Positions 17,937-27,435 of a DNA stretch of 64,000 bases are shown piece by piece (position 1 is the first letter of the stretch; each line of letters opens with the position of its first letter). The DNA lies in the NCBI RefSeq assembly GCF_013393945.1, contig NZ_CP040297.1:1020001-1084000 (forward strand), in the 5' to 3' direction. This stretch comes from Nostoc sp. TCL26-01. GTDB taxonomy: Bacteria; Cyanobacteriota; Cyanobacteriia; Cyanobacteriales; Nostocaceae. The position numbers and the translations under genes are program-made. The notes beneath the pieces are model-generated. The model was not told the DNA's origin, did no database searches, and worked only from the letters and a program-made list of their open reading frames with translations.

Positions 17937-18272
17937 TTAACTAACTCCAAATCCAGTGTATTCTCGAACATAAGGAGGTTGAAGTCCCAAAATAATATCG
18001 TCTTTCGCCACATCTTTGGCTATTAATTTATCGGCAATTAGTGTATCTGTTTGATTGAGTTGAATCCAAATTTTCTCTTCTCTAATCTCCAAATGAAGTA
18101 CACAGTTGTAAACCCGTCGGTGTTCATTCCATCCTAAGTCAATTAATAAATAACGATCCTGCTCTAAATCAAAAACTGTTTGTGATTCAATGTCTCCTCC
18201 AATGGTTTTTCCCTGAGATTCTTCTGTCAATAACTGTTGAATATATTGGCGGTATTTTGTTAATTTATCCAT
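17937..18272 (-). CDS. xisI: XisI family protein
   Basis: A 111-aa protein recognised as XisI: DKLTKYRQYIQQLLTEES at the start, then VFDLEQDRYLLIDLGWNEHRRVYNCVLHLEIREEKIWIQ, ending with ILGLQPPYVREYTGF. XisI was named as a factor controlling fdxN-element excision in Anabaena, but the XisH/XisI pair is widespread in cyanobacteria away from that element. Its start overlaps the last codons of the xisH remnant by 13 bases, the normal arrangement of the pair. Confidence 0.9.
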   Translation of the reverse strand: MDKLTKYRQYIQQLLTEESQGKTIGGDIESQTVFDLEQDRYLLIDLGWNEHRRVYNCVLHLEIREEKIWIQLNQTDTLIADKLIAKDVAKDDIILGLQPPYVREYTGFGVS

Positions 18273-18451
18273 TTGATGATTACCTCATTTCTAGAATCAT
18301 AAACTATTAACTTAATTTGATATTTTTTAATAGAAGCCTTGGGTAAATCTCGATAAAAAAACGAGTCATATGCTTCTATAGGGACAGCTAAATATAGAAG
18401 ACGTTCTGGTTCAGTCTCTTCTAAAACGAGCCGATAATTTAAGAATTTTCC
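18260..18451 (-). pseudogene. xisH: 5'-truncated xisH, only the C-terminal ~63 codons left
   Basis: The frame ending at 18260 translates as GKFLNYRLVLEETEPERLLY, LAVPIEAYDSFFYRDLPKAS, IKKYQIKLIVYDSRNEVIIK and W-I-N, the characteristic C-terminus of XisH. There is no start codon. The frame abuts the stop codon of hrcA (18454) within a few bases, so the first half of the ~138-aa protein has been deleted. The overlap with xisI is intact, implying recent truncation. Confidence 0.85.
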
Positions 18452-18453
18452 AA

Positions 18454-19530
18454 TTAACTGAAGGCTTCTGAGAGGTAATCAGCCGCAGCCGCGACAACAG
18501 CGATCGCATTTTCGTAATCTAGGCGTGTCGGGCCTAAAACCCCCACACTACCTAGTGGAACCGTACCCCGGCGATAGGTGGAAGAAATTAACGAGCAAGT
18601 CCGAATCGGTTCTAGGGGGTTTTCTGTGCCAATTCGCACCGTCACCTTCGATTTATTTGGATCTTCTAATTCCGGTTGTGCAAATATTAATCGCCACAAC
18701 TGCTCTTGTTCTTCTTCCAACAGTTGTATAATTGTTTTCACCTGATTAAGTTGGGAAAACTCTGGCTGACGCAACACTTCAGCCACACCCCGCACCATAA
18801 TTTGCGTTGCGGCTGGTGCAAGCGTGCGATGTGCTAATTCTGGGACTAAATTTCTCAGAAACTCTCCATAACGTTGAAATTCCTGGTCTAATTGACTCCA
18901 ATCCAGAGCGTTAATTTCTAATAGACTCCGCCCTCGTAAGTGGCTATTCAAAAAGTTAGAAACAATTTGTAACTCACGATCAATCACCTCTGGATCGGGC
19001 TTGGTTTCTCCTCTGGCCGGGGGTAAATCCATTAATTTGGAATGGGTTTCATAATTATCTGTCACCACAATCAGCATGATTCGTCCCGTTTCTATCTGCA
19101 TTAATTGCAGATGTCGTATACTGGCTGTATTAGTTTGTGGCATAGTGATTAAGCTAATACATCCGCTTAAACTAGCCAATATCTGCGCTGCTCCCTGCAA
19201 GAGAATTTCTAAGCTCCAATCTTCCCACTGGAGACGCTGTTGCAGGGCTAGTTCGACCTCTTTGGCTAAAACTTCGGATGGGGTTATTAGCTGGTCAACA
19301 TAAATCCGATAACCTGAGTCTGAAGGTACTCGTCCGGCTGAGGTGTGTGGTTGGTATAATAACCCAGATTTTTCTAGTACCCCCATCACATTCCGAATTG
19401 TTGCCGAACTCACACCCAGATCGTACTCATCAACCAAAGCTTTTGAACCAACAGGCTCGGCTGTAGCAATGTAATGACGTACTGTTGCCCAAAGTATATG
19501 CTGTTGTCGATTAGTCAACTGAACTTGCAT
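18454..19530 (-). CDS. hrcA: Heat-inducible transcription repressor HrcA
   Basis: A 358-aa protein of full family length. The N-terminal winged helix contains [28 protein letters not shown] and [18 protein letters not shown], followed by [18 protein letters not shown], all diagnostic of HrcA. HrcA represses chaperonin genes by binding CIRCE operators and is kept active by GroEL. I see no CIRCE inverted repeat in the 400 bp upstream, so targets lie elsewhere. The 3' end is directly followed by the truncated xisH. Confidence 0.95.
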   Translation of the reverse strand: MQVQLTNRQQHILWATVRHYIATAEPVGSKALVDEYDLGVSSATIRNVMGVLEKSGLLYQPHTSAGRVPSDSGYRIYVDQLITPSEVLAKEVELALQQRLQWEDWSLEILLQGAAQILASLSGCISLITMPQTNTASIRHLQLMQIETGRIMLIVVTDNYETHSKLMDLPPARGETKPDPEVIDRELQIVSNFLNSHLRGRSLLEINALDWSQLDQEFQRYGEFLRNLVPELAHRTLAPAATQIMVRGVAEVLRQPEFSQLNQVKTIIQLLEEEQEQLWRLIFAQPELEDPNKSKVTVRIGTENPLEPIRTCSLISSTYRRGTVPLGSVGVLGPTRLDYENAIAVVAAAADYLSEAFS

Positions 19531-19936
19531 AGGTATTTTTGACGGAAGGCAAACTGTGAAAAATTGTGAGATTCTTGAGTAAAAAATTAATAATAGTTAA
19601 TTAAGAGAGCAATATATCTAAATTCTATTGTAATAACCATTATTAAACTGTTCTGGCTGCTATGGCGTTGACGAAATTGATTTTGGCCAAAATTTTTGTC
19701 TAGGGCGTATTTAGTTTTATAAGTATTTTTACATAAATAAAATACTAAATTGTATTCTAAAGTACGTAATTTTGATGATTTGTGATAGATTTACTTTCAT
19801 ATAATGCCCTTGTAGATCAGCTTTATTAACTCTCACCCCTCTAAATACAAATTATGTAACTTTTGTCAACAATAACACAGCCAAGCTGAAATTTAATCTT
19901 CCAACTTGGTGATGTTTGATTTGCCAAAACCAAAGA
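19531..19936. other. AT-rich intergenic gap upstream of hrcA
   Basis: No gene-like frame, CIRCE element or strong hairpin is visible. The stretch is AT-rich and presumably holds the hrcA promoter. Confidence 0.5.
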
Positions 19937-20296
19937 TTAATACTGAGGAATTGAGGAGTCTACTAAAACTGAATAGGCATCAATACCACCAGCAATATTT
20001 TTCACATTTGTAAAACCTTGACTCACCAACCACTCACACATCTGAGCAGAACGCATACCGTGGTGGCACAAAACTAGAGTTTCGGCTTCAGAGTTAAGTA
20101 TAGAGTGGATTTGTTGTCCCCACTGAGCATATTCACTCAGAGGTAGGTTGATAAAGCCATGAATCCTTGCCAGGGCTATTTCTTGCGGTTCCCGGACATC
20201 TACTAACTGAATATTTGCATCCTCTGTTGCCAGACGTTGCGCTAATTCCTCTACACTAATCTGAGTAATTGGTTGACCAGAACTTTTCCCTGTCAT
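19937..20296 (-). CDS. Single-domain rhodanese
   Basis: A 119-aa rhodanese-like protein: ISVEELAQRLATEDANIQLVDVREPQEIALARIHGFINLPL at the N-terminus, active-site loop VLCHHGMRSAQMCEWL with the persulfide-accepting cysteine, and GFTNVKNIAGGIDAYS at the end. Such GlpE-like proteins transfer sulfane sulfur or act as sulfur carriers. It is divergent from the DUF3352 gene, 61 bp away. Confidence 0.9.
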   Translation of the reverse strand: MTGKSSGQPITQISVEELAQRLATEDANIQLVDVREPQEIALARIHGFINLPLSEYAQWGQQIHSILNSEAETLVLCHHGMRSAQMCEWLVSQGFTNVKNIAGGIDAYSVLVDSSIPQY

Positions 20297-20357
20297 GAGG
20301 TTTTTGTAAACAATCCGATATTATTTATGTTGGCAGAAAACGGGAGAAGTAGGAAAC

Positions 20358-22013
20358 ATGAATACGCAACGCTCATTCTCTGGTTTCTTCATAGCAGGTG
20401 CGATCGCCCTCATCTTAGCAGCGATCGCTGGCTTTTATTGGTTCTTTGCTAAAAGTCCCGTTAACTTGATTGCATCTACTTCCCAACCTCAAGCGGCGAT
20501 ATTTGTGTCGCAACTTGCCCCTGTGACGGTTTCTCTCCTGGTTAACCCAGACCGCTTACAATCATTGGCAGGTACGGGAGAATTATCTAAACTCAAAACT
20601 AGTTTATTAGCTAACAGTGGCATTGATTATCAGCAAGATATTCAACCTTGGTTAGGAAACGAAATTTCTCTGGCTATCACTTCCCTAGATATTGATCGTG
20701 ATCCGGAAAATGGTAAGCAACCAGGATATCTGATCGCCTTAGCTACCGATAAACCAGAGAAAAGCCTGGAGTTTGTTGAGTTATTGTTTTCTCGACGAGT
20801 CTTAGCAGGTGCTACCTTGGGGACGGAAGCATATGAGGGGACAAAAGTCATTTATGATAGTTCTCAACCAGAGTTTCATACTCTCGCTGGTACAGTTGTC
20901 GATAACTTCGTCTTATTTGCCAATGATCCCAAAGTCTTGCGTGATGCCATTAATAATGTACAAGCCCCGGATCTCAATTTAATCAGTTCTCCCCAATACC
21001 AAAAAGCTATTCAACAATTGCCTAAAAGTTCTTTAGCTGCGGTTTTTCTCAATCTCCCGACGGTTGCAGAATGGCAAGGCTTAAACTTATCAGCACCAAT
21101 ATACGACAGTCAAATAATTGCCTTTACCTTAAACCCCAAAGGAGTGTTAGCAGAAACTAGTTTTCTCACTTCTGGGGAAATTATGCTCAATCCTTTATTA
21201 TCCCAGCCAGTAGACGCATTAAAATATATCCCGGCATCAGCAGGTTTGGTAATTGCTGGTGCAGATTTGAGCAATTTAGGCAACAGTGACTTAGCTAAAC
21301 TTTGGACACAAGCCAAAACTGCCACCTCTGGTTCAGGTACAGATATCATTTCTCGATTGGTACAACCCTTAGCTGAGGTACAGAAAAGTTGGGGGATTAA
21401 CTTAGCACAGGATATATTTAGTTGGGTCAAGGGAGAATATGCGATCGCTTTAATTCCTCGTGATGGACAAACAAAAACTGACTGGATTTTTGTCACAGAA
21501 AAATTAACAAATGTGCCAGAAGCTATTGCTAATTTAGATGCGATCGCCTCATCCCAAGGACTCAGCACTAATACCCTAAACCTAGACAAGCAAACAGTTT
21601 CCGCTTGGACAGAATTAACAACCATAACGCAAAAAACCGATGCTAAATCTCAACCATCATTTACTCTGAATGCTAATGTCAAAGGTGTACACACAACTAT
21701 AGGTAATTACGAAATTTTCACTTCTGATTTAGCTACCATCTATGAAATCTTGAGTAGTAAAGACAATTCTGTACTGAAAAATCGGGATTTCCAAAATAGC
21801 ATCTCTGCCATTCCTCAACCCAATCAAGGTTACGTATACCTGAATTGGCCAGCATCCCAAAATTTAGTAGAGCAGCAAATACCCATTCTCAAACTAATAG
21901 AGGTAGTAGGAAAGCCATTCTTTGATCATCTGCGATCGCTCACCTTCAGCAACTACGGCAATGATCCAGGAACCCTCAAAGGTGGTGTATTTTTCCAGTT
22001 TCACCATCCATAA
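20358..22013 (+). CDS. DUF3352 family membrane-anchored protein
   Basis: A 551-aa protein with one N-terminal membrane anchor (about residues 9-30, GFFIAGAIALILAAIAGFYW) and a large extracytoplasmic part. AAIFVSQLAPVTVSLLVNPDRL, then GIDYQQDIQPWLGNEISLAI and repeated VFLNLPTVAEW and GYVYLNWP segments fit the cyanobacterial DUF3352 family. The function is unknown. AGGAA sits a few bases before the ATG. Confidence 0.88.
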   Translation: MNTQRSFSGFFIAGAIALILAAIAGFYWFFAKSPVNLIASTSQPQAAIFVSQLAPVTVSLLVNPDRLQSLAGTGELSKLKTSLLANSGIDYQQDIQPWLGNEISLAITSLDIDRDPENGKQPGYLIALATDKPEKSLEFVELLFSRRVLAGATLGTEAYEGTKVIYDSSQPEFHTLAGTVVDNFVLFANDPKVLRDAINNVQAPDLNLISSPQYQKAIQQLPKSSLAAVFLNLPTVAEWQGLNLSAPIYDSQIIAFTLNPKGVLAETSFLTSGEIMLNPLLSQPVDALKYIPASAGLVIAGADLSNLGNSDLAKLWTQAKTATSGSGTDIISRLVQPLAEVQKSWGINLAQDIFSWVKGEYAIALIPRDGQTKTDWIFVTEKLTNVPEAIANLDAIASSQGLSTNTLNLDKQTVSAWTELTTITQKTDAKSQPSFTLNANVKGVHTTIGNYEIFTSDLATIYEILSSKDNSVLKNRDFQNSISAIPQPNQGYVYLNWPASQNLVEQQIPILKLIEVVGKPFFDHLRSLTFSNYGNDPGTLKGGVFFQFHHP

Positions 22014-22796
22014 TCCAGCAGATATGGGGAAATAAACCTGTAAATTTTAACTTTCCCCATTTATCCTCTTTTAGGTTGGTGATTTTACTGAGATCAATAA
22101 TAAAGGTTATGTAAAGTTTGACTTTGGTTTAAACCTCATCAATTGATAGATTTAACTTATACGTCAGCCTATTTACGTTGTTTTTCAGACTAGAAATCTT
22201 ACGTAACCAGGAAATTTTAACAAACATGACAAAAGCTTAATTTCCTTATTGATAAAATAAATTTTTGTAACAGGTGGCAAGAATTAGGCAAATCACTGAT
22301 GAATAAAGGTTTGAAGTTGATCAAAACTGACCTATCTATGCAGTTTTTTCTTCAAGTCCAGCTTTAAATATATTGAGACAGGTATCAGTTTTTACATAAC
22401 TTTACTTTATCAAGAGTTGATAAATTGCATTTTGACACTTTAGTTAAGCGTATCATTACCAGTAAAAGCAAGTAAGGCATTCAGCATTACTTGCTAATAA
22501 AGAGCGATCGCCTATCAACTCCAACTCTCATTCCTAACTACGCAGAGTCTATTGAGTATAGATAACTGCAAACTTTGAAGACAATAAAAGCAAGAGTATC
22601 TGCGTTGAGTGTTTATACACTCACTCTTAGCGACAGCTTTACAGCATCGCTCGTTGCATCAACCCTTGCCAAATAAATGTATTTAGCTCAGTGTAACTAA
22701 TTTTTGCCATCTTGTGTTGCCAGAAAAGCGATCGCCATCCTTTTCATTCAGCCCAATTGTTGAATTTTGGCACATTGATTAATTAAGGAAAAGATC
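22014..22796. other. 783-bp intergenic region
   Basis: AT-rich with two HIP1 sites (near 22503 and 22728). No coding frame, strong terminator or tRNA is visible. It probably includes the promoter of the PEP-CTERM gene. Confidence 0.5.
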
Positions 22797-23435
22797 ATGA
22801 ACTTGTGGAAATCCCGTAAGCTACATAATGTCGCCACTATAGCTACTGCGACCATTGCCACTTTGGGTTTTATTGGTACTAACCCTGCGGCGGCTGCTAT
22901 ACTCAAGCTCAGTTTTTGTGGATTTTTTGAGGGTAATCCTAATAATGGAAGTGTTGATGGGTTTTTGATCATAGACGATAGTTTTCAAAATGACGCATCA
23001 AAGAATTTTGGACTTGTAGATGCAGAAATTAAAACTACAACAGATTCTAGTGGTGCTAATCCTTTAACATATACATTCAAGAATTTCCAAACATTAGGAC
23101 AAGGTTTAGGAATCGCAGGCTTAGATCCCATATTTAGTGGTGGAGAAAGTAAATTTTGGAGATTTTTTGATACTGTAGGTAATAATTTTAATGTTGTGTT
23201 ACCGATATCTGTTTTTCCTCTACAGCTTACAAATGGTAGGTCTATCGATTTTAACGATAATAGTGAGCAGCGCATAAGTTTACCGTTACAGGTGAGAAAA
23301 GATCCAGATAAATTACGCATTACACCTGTTCCCGAACCCACTAGCATTTTTGGCACAGCAATCGCTTTAGCATTAGGAGGAATGTTAACTAAAAAGAATT
23401 TAAGCAAGCTCAGTAAAAACAAAGTAGTAGCTTAA
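22797..23435 (+). CDS. PEP-CTERM exported protein
   Basis: A 212-aa protein with a signal peptide (about residues 1-33, ending GTNPAAAA) and a C-terminal sorting signal TPVPEPTSIFGTAIALALGG followed by a basic tail. PEP-CTERM proteins are exported and processed by exosortase. The middle part (NNGSVDGFLIIDDSFQND) resembles other cyanobacterial secreted PEP-CTERM proteins with no known activity. AAGGAA precedes the ATG by seven bases. Confidence 0.88.
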   Translation: MNLWKSRKLHNVATIATATIATLGFIGTNPAAAAILKLSFCGFFEGNPNNGSVDGFLIIDDSFQNDASKNFGLVDAEIKTTTDSSGANPLTYTFKNFQTLGQGLGIAGLDPIFSGGESKFWRFFDTVGNNFNVVLPISVFPLQLTNGRSIDFNDNSEQRISLPLQVRKDPDKLRITPVPEPTSIFGTAIALALGGMLTKKNLSKLSKNKVVA

Positions 23436-23503
23436 GTAATAAGATTAAATCCACGAGCATAAAGCCAATTTGAACGAGCAGGTGTCTTGCTTAACTGCTA
23501 CCC

Positions 23504-24160
23504 ATGAAGATTGCAGATACTTACACAGATAAATGGGCGATACTACGCCAACTAGTTATCGTCCTTTCACCTCTAATACTGGGGATTCTAGAAATTTGGC
23601 ATCCTCTGGGAGTGCCTAGTAAAAGTGCTTTTGATTCCATCCTGCCACAAGTAGATTGGTGGCTCACGCTTCACCTGTTGCAAGTACCTTTATTTGGACT
23701 CGTGGCGCTGGCAGTTTTCTTGATGGTTAAATATTTGCGTGGATTGGCTGCCAGAATTAGCCGGATGGGTATGGCATTCTTTATCGTTTTCTATACATCT
23801 CTAGATGCAATTACAGGTATCGCTGGAGGGATGTTGATCCGTAGTGCGCGTAACTTACCTCCTAATGTGCAATCTTTTGTGTCTCAGCAAGTAAACCTGC
23901 TCTTTTTTGATCCGATTATTGGTGGTAGCACTTTATCCGTCATTGGGATACTTGGTGCAGGAGGATGGTTAGTTGGAGTAACGGCTGCTGCGATCGCTCT
24001 AGCCCAAGTGGGGGTAGATCGCTTGTCAGTGATTTTACTGATGTTAGCAGCAATTTTATTTAGTTTATCTCATACTCCACCTACAGGCCCTCTCGGTTTG
24101 ATGTTTTTCTTCCTGGCTGTAGTACGAATTGACCCTCGTGTATGGAACGAACCAAAATAG
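23504..24160 (+). CDS. Polytopic membrane protein, unknown
   Basis: A 218-aa protein with about six hydrophobic segments (near residues 14-30, 52-75, 86-108, 140-165, 175-190 and 192-206). I recognise no transport or enzyme signature. The segment LEIWHPLGVPS near residue 33 and DAITGIAGGMLIRSARN near 105 may mark the family. It is convergent with pbpC. Confidence 0.7.
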   Translation: MKIADTYTDKWAILRQLVIVLSPLILGILEIWHPLGVPSKSAFDSILPQVDWWLTLHLLQVPLFGLVALAVFLMVKYLRGLAARISRMGMAFFIVFYTSLDAITGIAGGMLIRSARNLPPNVQSFVSQQVNLLFFDPIIGGSTLSVIGILGAGGWLVGVTAAAIALAQVGVDRLSVILLMLAAILFSLSHTPPTGPLGLMFFFLAVVRIDPRVWNEPK

Positions 24161-24181
24161 CATTGAGTGCGTAAGCCCTAT

Positions 24182-26497
24182 CTAGTATCTTTGAGAATTC
24201 ACCAGAGAAAATCCACGCCGTGTGGGATAGATATTGGCTAACTCTACTTGGAAGCTAACTTGATCATGCAGTTCCCCGCTTCTAGCTGCCAAAGTCCAGT
24301 TACCAGGGCGCAAAGTCCAAGAGAAGGCATTAACTTGACTATCTAGCTTTTCTCCATTGAGCCACCACTCTACAGGTGTGGTGGGATTTTCGGCTACCTG
24401 AAATTGCAATTTTTGCTGTGCTGCATCAGGATAGAACAAAAATGAATCGCCATTATGGGGAGAAACAATCCTGAATTTATCTGCCACTAAACTTGATGCC
24501 TGATGTTTTGCTATCCATTCGTCATACTCTGGTGGTAAACTGAAGTCCTGCTGAGTCTCGTAGGCAATTTTATCTTCCGGGGAGAAATATTCTTGGACTA
24601 TAGAGTTACAGTCTGGTGTAGGTTTTAAACCAGAGACAGCACATATAGGTAGTTTGATTAATCCCGATGGAGATGGCAAAGGCGCTGGTTGTTGGTGTTC
24701 ATGCAGATGTAACATGATGCGATTCCATAAAGGCGCTGCACCAGTAACTCCCGATACTTGGCGCATGGGTTCGCCGTTAAAATTTCCTACCCAAGTGGCT
24801 ACGGTGTAATCGCTGGTAAAGCCCACTGTCCAAGTATCGCGGAAGTTGGAGGAAGTACCAGTCTTGACGGCTGCCTCAAAGGGCAAGTTTAACACTGAGT
24901 CTACACCAAAAGCTGTGGCACGAGCATGGCGATCGCTCAAAATATCGGTGAGCAGTTGCCATGTTGTTGAATGTGGGGAGTGGGGAGTGGGAGGCTGGGC
25001 ATGAGGAATGGTAGTGACTAGGGGAGTGATTTTGCCTTGTTGGGCGATCGTGCGGTAGGCTTGGGCTAGTTCCCAGAGGGTGACTTCACCACTGCCGAGG
25101 GTTAAACCTAAACCGTAATATTCTGGGGTTTGCTGGAGGTGAGTAAAACCTAGTTGACGTAGCCGTTCTAAGAAAATTGGCACACCGATTTTTTCTAAGA
25201 CTCGCACTGCGGGTATATTCAGGGAATTGGCTAGGGCTATGCGGATGCGTACTGGGCCGAGAAAGTTTTGGGTGTAATCTGTGGGACTGTAGAGTTTTGC
25301 GCCGGGAATGGCGTAGTGGGTGGGGACATCGGCCAAGATGGTATTGGGATGAATTGCACCTTTTTCTAAAGCCAATTCATAGACAAAGGGTTTGAGGGTA
25401 GAACCTGGTTGACGTAGCGCTTGTACACCATCATTGCGTCCTAGTTGGGTTTCGTTAAAGTAATCAGGTGAACCGACGTAAGCTAAAACTTCTCCGGTGT
25501 GGTTGTCAATGACTAAAGCGGCTGCATCGTGGACGTTATTGGCGGCGAGGGTGGAAATGACTTGCTGTACTTGGGCGGTGACAAATTGCTGTAAAGGTTG
25601 ATCTATGGTGGTGCGGATGAGGGAGGTTTGGGGATGGGGAGAAAGGTTTTGGGTATTGTACTGACTGGCTAACCAGAATAAAAAATGGGGTGCGGCAATG
25701 ATTCCTCGCTGACGGGATTGGAAGACTACTTTTTCCGTCAGAGTTTTTTGGGCTATCTGCTGGGTAATATACTTATCTTCTACCATGCGATTGAGGACGT
25801 ATTGTTGTCGCTGCTTGAGTCGCTCCTCATGCCGTAAAGGGTCGAAGTAGGTGGGATTATTGGGGATAGCAGCGAGAAAACTGGCTTGGGCAATATTTAA
25901 GTCGCTGGCGGGGATGGAAAAGTAAGTTCTAGCGGCTGCTTCTACACCATAGATATTACCTCCCATCGGTAAGCGATTAATATATGCGCTGAGGATTTCG
26001 TCTTTGTTCATCCCGGCGGCTAATCGCCAAGCTAGCCAAATCTCATGGAGTTTTCCTGAGAAGTTACGGGGAGATGGGGCTAGCATCCGCGCCAATTGCA
26101 TGGTAACAGTGGAAGCACCGGAAACAATTTTTTGATGCTGAATTGTTTGTTGGATAGCACGAGCGATCGCTTGGATATCTAATGCGCCATGATCATAGAA
26201 GTTACCATCTTCAGCCGCTAAAATTGCCTGGATAAATTGGGGTGAAACTTGCTTTAAGTCCACAACGGCGGTATGTTCTTGATCACGGGTGAGGATTGTG
26301 CCTAATTGTAGCCCGTGGCGATCGCTAAATTCTAACGCCTGTTGATTTTGGATAATATCTGCGGTGTGAATCGGCGCAAAATAAGGCAGTAACCTCACTC
26401 CCAGGCACAGCAAAACCATAGCCAAAATAATTTTCAGACTTTGACGATGTTTTAATTTCAGTTTAAATTTCCACTGCCAATTTTTTACCCTTGTCAT
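24182..26497 (-). CDS. pbpC: Penicillin-binding protein 1C
   Basis: A ~771-aa bifunctional peptidoglycan synthase. After an N-terminal anchor (about 20-40) comes the GT51 glycosyltransferase (AAEDGNFYDHGALDIQAIAR with the catalytic glutamate, then VSGASTVTMQLARML). The transpeptidase has the S-x-x-K serine in RQPGSTLKPFVY, NSLN and KTGTSSNFRD. The C-terminal ~90 residues form the PBP1C C-terminal domain (FRIVSPHNGDSFLFY). A tandem-repeat stretch at about 24970-25000 encodes HAQPPTPHSPHST, an in-frame insertion between conserved parts of the transpeptidase domain. The start is the ATG at 26497. Confidence 0.93.
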   Translation of the reverse strand: MTRVKNWQWKFKLKLKHRQSLKIILAMVLLCLGVRLLPYFAPIHTADIIQNQQALEFSDRHGLQLGTILTRDQEHTAVVDLKQVSPQFIQAILAAEDGNFYDHGALDIQAIARAIQQTIQHQKIVSGASTVTMQLARMLAPSPRNFSGKLHEIWLAWRLAAGMNKDEILSAYINRLPMGGNIYGVEAAARTYFSIPASDLNIAQASFLAAIPNNPTYFDPLRHEERLKQRQQYVLNRMVEDKYITQQIAQKTLTEKVVFQSRQRGIIAAPHFLFWLASQYNTQNLSPHPQTSLIRTTIDQPLQQFVTAQVQQVISTLAANNVHDAAALVIDNHTGEVLAYVGSPDYFNETQLGRNDGVQALRQPGSTLKPFVYELALEKGAIHPNTILADVPTHYAIPGAKLYSPTDYTQNFLGPVRIRIALANSLNIPAVRVLEKIGVPIFLERLRQLGFTHLQQTPEYYGLGLTLGSGEVTLWELAQAYRTIAQQGKITPLVTTIPHAQPPTPHSPHSTTWQLLTDILSDRHARATAFGVDSVLNLPFEAAVKTGTSSNFRDTWTVGFTSDYTVATWVGNFNGEPMRQVSGVTGAAPLWNRIMLHLHEHQQPAPLPSPSGLIKLPICAVSGLKPTPDCNSIVQEYFSPEDKIAYETQQDFSLPPEYDEWIAKHQASSLVADKFRIVSPHNGDSFLFYPDAAQQKLQFQVAENPTTPVEWWLNGEKLDSQVNAFSWTLRPGNWTLAARSGELHDQVSFQVELANIYPTRRGFSLVNSQRY

Positions 26498-26638
26498 CAC
26501 TTACTTCACTTCAGTTTCATCTCCATTCCTGATTAAATACAATTCATATTTTTAGGCTACGCTTTTTCTCTGTTAAATTTACAAAAAGAAATGTAGTAGT
26601 ATAGCAAGCCTAAAGTTGTGTATTGGTAGGTTGTAGAT

Positions 26639-26744
26639 GTAGGTTGGGTTAAGCGTAGCGCAACCCAACATGGATCTTAAAAACCCAGTATGGATATTAA
26701 TGTTGGGTTACGCAAAGCCTCCACCTAACCTACACTTAATGCAC
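26639..26744. repeat. GTTGGGTTAAGCGTAGCGCAACCCAAC repeat, copy 1
   Basis: The segment contains a hairpin built on GTTGGGTTAAGCGTAGC and its complement, then GGGTTACGCAAAGCCTCC and ACCTAACCTACACTTAATGC. A rearranged copy in opposite orientation lies at 55186-55270. This is a known type of dispersed Nostoc repeat. Confidence 0.7.
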
Positions 26745-26784
26745 AAATCATTAGTCTTGCCAAGCTTTAATACTCAGTACGCTT

Positions 26785-26940
26785 AGAGGGTGTTTGAAAA
26801 GTTTCGGTAGGTATAAAAATGTCATTCTTCCTTACGCTCCGCGTCAGGAAGAATCTAGGTTTTGTGGCACATACCGAGATGTTTCATTCCGCTACGCTGC
26901 ATTCAACATGACAAAGAAACAGACTTTTCAAACGTCCTGT
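26785..26940. mobile_element. MITE, copy 1 (~155 bp)
   Basis: The left end reads AGAGGGTGTTTGAAAAGTTT and the right end AGACTTTTCAAACGTCCT, imperfect terminal inverted repeats. The internal sequence (GGTATAAAAATGTCATTC, then CATTCAACATGACAAAGAAA) is repeated nearly identically in inverted orientation at 29655-29810. There is no transposase. The right end reaches the TAA stop codon of the universal stress protein gene. Confidence 0.8.
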
Positions 26941-27347
26941 TAAGGTACTATCAACACTGGACAAGGGGAAAGGTTGATGACACGAGTCGTCACGCTGTCT
27001 GTTGCGCCCTCTTCGGTTAAACCTAGCCCCCGACAACCCATAATGATTAAATCCGCACCAATCTCATCAGCAACATCGCAGATAGTAAAGGCTGGTTTGC
27101 CTTGTCTCTCCAAAATTTCTGAGGAAATATTTTGTTGCGAAAATAAAGCCTGGGCATTCTCTAGCAGCTTGGCAACTGCCTCTGGAGACACCATAGGATC
27201 AGCATTAGGTGCATCTGTCGCAGATTCCTCTACCACAGATAGCAATACTAGGCGACTACCATATTGCTGCACGACGTTAATTACTACATCAGCAGCTTCC
27301 CGTGCTTCCCGACTTTGATCGATTGGAAATAGAACTGTCTTGAACAT
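26940..27347 (-). CDS. Universal stress protein (UspA family)
   Basis: A 135-aa single Usp domain: MFKTVLFPIDQSREAREAAD at the start and the ATP-binding signature near the end, IIMGCRGLGLTEEGATDSVT, followed by CPVLIVP. The G-x2-G-x9-G-(S/T) spacing is only partly kept, since the last position reads D-S. The stop codon lies at the very end of the MITE copy. It is divergent from pgk, sharing a ~90-bp promoter region. Confidence 0.9.
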   Translation of the reverse strand: MFKTVLFPIDQSREAREAADVVINVVQQYGSRLVLLSVVEESATDAPNADPMVSPEAVAKLLENAQALFSQQNISSEILERQGKPAFTICDVADEIGADLIIMGCRGLGLTEEGATDSVTTRVINLSPCPVLIVP

Positions 27348-27435
27348 CGCTGCACCTCCGCACCCCCGACTCCGGTAAAATCTGGATGGATATATTTCAA
27401 AACAATAACAAAAAGGTAATCAGGAGGGTTTGGCT

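Noticed and set aside
17937..18272. XisI as evidence that the 37-54 kb element is a heterocyst excision element
   Set aside because: xisI is 19 kb away with only a fragment of xisH, and the element leaves its target gene intact, so there is no need for developmental excision.
21110..21625. Long antisense frame within the DUF3352 gene (and similar antisense frames in pgk, the NACHT gene and the 823-aa gene)
   Set aside because: These are shadows of clearly coding frames; the sense strand carries all recognisable motifs.
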